5,339 nt of DNA from NCBI GenBank assembly GCA_016296235.1, contig JAEDJR010000133.1:1-5339 (forward strand), written 5' to 3'. A program made the translations under genes and the position numbers. The stretch's first letter is position 1. Each line of letters begins with the position of its first letter. Under the pieces are notes generated by a model. The model ran no database searches. It was not told the DNA's origin and worked only from the letters and a program-made list of their open reading frames with translations. Shown one piece after another: positions 3,854 through 5,339 of this stretch. The stretch is from Oscillospiraceae bacterium (GTDB taxonomy: Bacteria; Bacillota; Clostridia; Oscillospirales; Oscillospiraceae).

Positions 3854-5339
3854 ATGGAATACAAGCAGACACTGAACATGCCCAAGTCCGGCTTCCCCAT
3901 GCGGGCCGGCCTGCCCAACCGGGAGCCCGGTATGCTGCAGCACTGGCAGGAGCTGGACCTCTACAACGAAATGCTCAAAAAGAACGAGGGCAAGCCCCGG
4001 TTCTCCCTGCACGACGGCCCTCCCTTCTCCAACGGCGGCCTGCACATGGGCCACGCTCTGAACAAGTCCCTCAAGGACTTCATCGTGCGCTCCTACGCCA
4101 TGCGGGGCTACTACACCCCCTATATCCCCGGCTGGGACAACCACGGCATGCCCATCGAATCCGCCATCATCAAGAAGAACAAGCTCAACCGCAAGGCCAT
4201 GAGCATCCCCGAATTCCGCTCCGCCTGCCACGACTTTGCCCAGCACTACATCGACGTGCAGATGGAGGGCTTCAAGCGCATGGGCGTGGTGGCCGACTGG
4301 GAGCACCCCTACAAGACCATGGATCCCGGCTTCGAGGCCGAGGAAGTGAAGATCTTCGGAAAAATGTTCCAGAAGGGCTACATCTACAAGGGCCTGAAGC
4401 CCGTGTACTGGTGCCCCAAGGACGAGACCGCTCTGGCCGAGGCCGAGATTGAATACCAGGACGATCCCTGCACCACGGTCTACGTCAAGTTCGCCATGCA
4501 CGACGACCTGGGCAAGCTGAGCCATCTGGATCACAGCAAGCTGAACTTCGTCATCTGGACCACCACCATCTGGACCCTCCCCGGCAACCTGGCCATCGCC
4601 CTGCATCCCCAGGAGTCCTACGCCGTGGTCAAGGCTTCCAACGGCGAGCTGTATATCATGGCCGAGGCCCTGACGGCCAAGGTCATGGGCATCGCCGGCC
4701 TGGACTATGAGATCGTGGAGACCCATGAAGGTGCGTTCTTTGAGAATATGCTGGCCGACCATCCCTTCCTGCCCAAGACCTCCCGGCTGGTGCTGGCGGA
4801 CTACGTCACCATGGACTCCGGTACGGGCTGCGTCCACACGGCTCCCGGCTTCGGCGCCGACGACTACCAGACCTGCCTGCGCTACGGCATGGACATGGTG
4901 GTGCCCGTGGACGACCAGGGCCGCCACACCGACTACGCCGGCAAGTACGCCGGTCTCAGAACCGAGGAATCCAACCCCATCATCCTGGCCGACATGAAGG
5001 AATCCGGCCGCCTGCTGGCCTCCGAGGAGATTGTCCACAGCTATCCCCACTGCTGGCGCTGCAAAGGCCCCATCATCTTCCGGGCCACCCCCCAGTGGTT
5101 CTGCTCCGTGGACGCCTTCAAGGACGAGGCCGTGGCCGCCTGCGACAACGTCCGGTGGCTGCCCGCCTGGGGCAAGGACCGCATGATCTCCATGATCCGC
5201 GAGCGCTCCGACTGGTGCATCTCCCGTCAGCGCCGCTGGGGCCTGCCCATCCCCGTGTTCTACTGCAAGGACTGCGGCAAGCCTGTCTGCGACGACGTGA
5301 CCATCGACGCCGTGTCCAGGCTCTTCGCCGAAAAGGGCT
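3854..5339 (+). CDS. ileS: Isoleucyl-tRNA synthetase, N-terminal 495 residues, runs off right edge
   Basis: IleRS is the cytosolic class I enzyme that joins isoleucine to tRNA-Ile and edits mischarged valine. The visible part starts MEYKQTLNMPKSGFPMRAGL. The class I ATP site is PFSNGGLHMGH (57-67, HIGH variant HMGH at 64-67), followed by WDNHGMPIE (94-102). The CP1 editing domain is inserted from about residue 190, with WTTTIWTLPGN (235-245) and GTGCVHTAPGFGADDY (323-338); His328 and Asp337 align by motif with the editing His333 and Asp342 of the E. coli enzyme. CWRCK (400-404) and WCISRQRRWGLPIPVFYC (454-471) return to the catalytic core. The KMSKS loop, anticodon domain and any C-terminal zinc domain lie outside. 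The AUC T-box upstream independently supports the identity. The motifs fit IleRS rather than ValRS or LeuRS. Confidence 0.98.
   Translation, partial: MEYKQTLNMPKSGFPMRAGLPNREPGMLQHWQELDLYNEMLKKNEGKPRFSLHDGPPFSNGGLHMGHALNKSLKDFIVRSYAMRGYYTPYIPGWDNHGMPIESAIIKKNKLNRKAMSIPEFRSACHDFAQHYIDVQMEGFKRMGVVADWEHPYKTMDPGFEAEEVKIFGKMFQKGYIYKGLKPVYWCPKDETALAEAEIEYQDDPCTTVYVKFAMHDDLGKLSHLDHSKLNFVIWTTTIWTLPGNLAIALHPQESYAVVKASNGELYIMAEALTAKVMGIAGLDYEIVETHEGAFFENMLADHPFLPKTSRLVLADYVTMDSGTGCVHTAPGFGADDYQTCLRYGMDMVVPVDDQGRHTDYAGKYAGLRTEESNPIILADMKESGRLLASEEIVHSYPHCWRCKGPIIFRATPQWFCSVDAFKDEAVAACDNVRWLPAWGKDRMISMIRERSDWCISRQRRWGLPIPVFYCKDCGKPVCDDVTIDAVSRLFAEKG

Noticed and set aside
3833..5050. Minus-strand open frame of 405 codons opposite ileS
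   Set aside because: It is antisense to a gene with intact class I synthetase motifs; its composition (Gly, Val, His, Leu, Asp) again reflects the reverse of GC-biased codons, and no ribosome site precedes it.

Overview
The window is a housekeeping segment from a GC-rich, low-GC-phylum-type bacterium. It is most likely a gut-type clostridium of the Oscillospiraceae/Ruminococcaceae (Bacillota). The reasons are the gene order hrcA-grpE-dnaK behind a perfect CIRCE operator, a DnaK without the Gram-negative insertion in its ATPase domain, a tRNA-Ile T-box leader in front of ileS, and strong AGGAGG-type ribosome binding sites. Family-level placement is inference; no rRNA or species marker is present.

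Left part (about 1-2750, minus strand): the class I heat-shock operon, read right to left. A sigma-A-type promoter (2718-2746) runs into a perfect CIRCE (2687-2713), then hrcA (repressor), grpE (nucleotide exchange factor) and the first 280 codons of dnaK, which leaves the window at base 1. HrcA should bind the CIRCE and shut off its own operon, with release under heat or unfolded-protein load. hrcA and grpE are 3 bp apart. grpE and dnaK are separated by 195 bp, most of it a roughly 150-bp palindromic repeat.

Middle (about 2750-3325): a second copy of the same repeat family, then a 63-codon gene for a very basic small protein of unknown function on the minus strand, with its own promoter. It lies back to back with the ileS promoter.

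Right part (3291-5339, plus strand): a promoter, a complete T-box riboswitch with an AUC (Ile) specifier, mutually exclusive antiterminator and terminator, about 270 bp of unrelated hairpin and inverted-repeat DNA lying between the terminator and the gene, and the first 495 codons of ileS (class I isoleucyl-tRNA synthetase), which runs off the right end.

No phage, CRISPR, IS transposase, rRNA or tRNA gene is visible. The coding content is conventional. The points worth a second look are the two palindromic elements placed exactly 4 nt after two different stop codons (one inside the heat-shock operon), the repeat cluster inserted in the T-box-controlled ileS leader, and the small basic protein.
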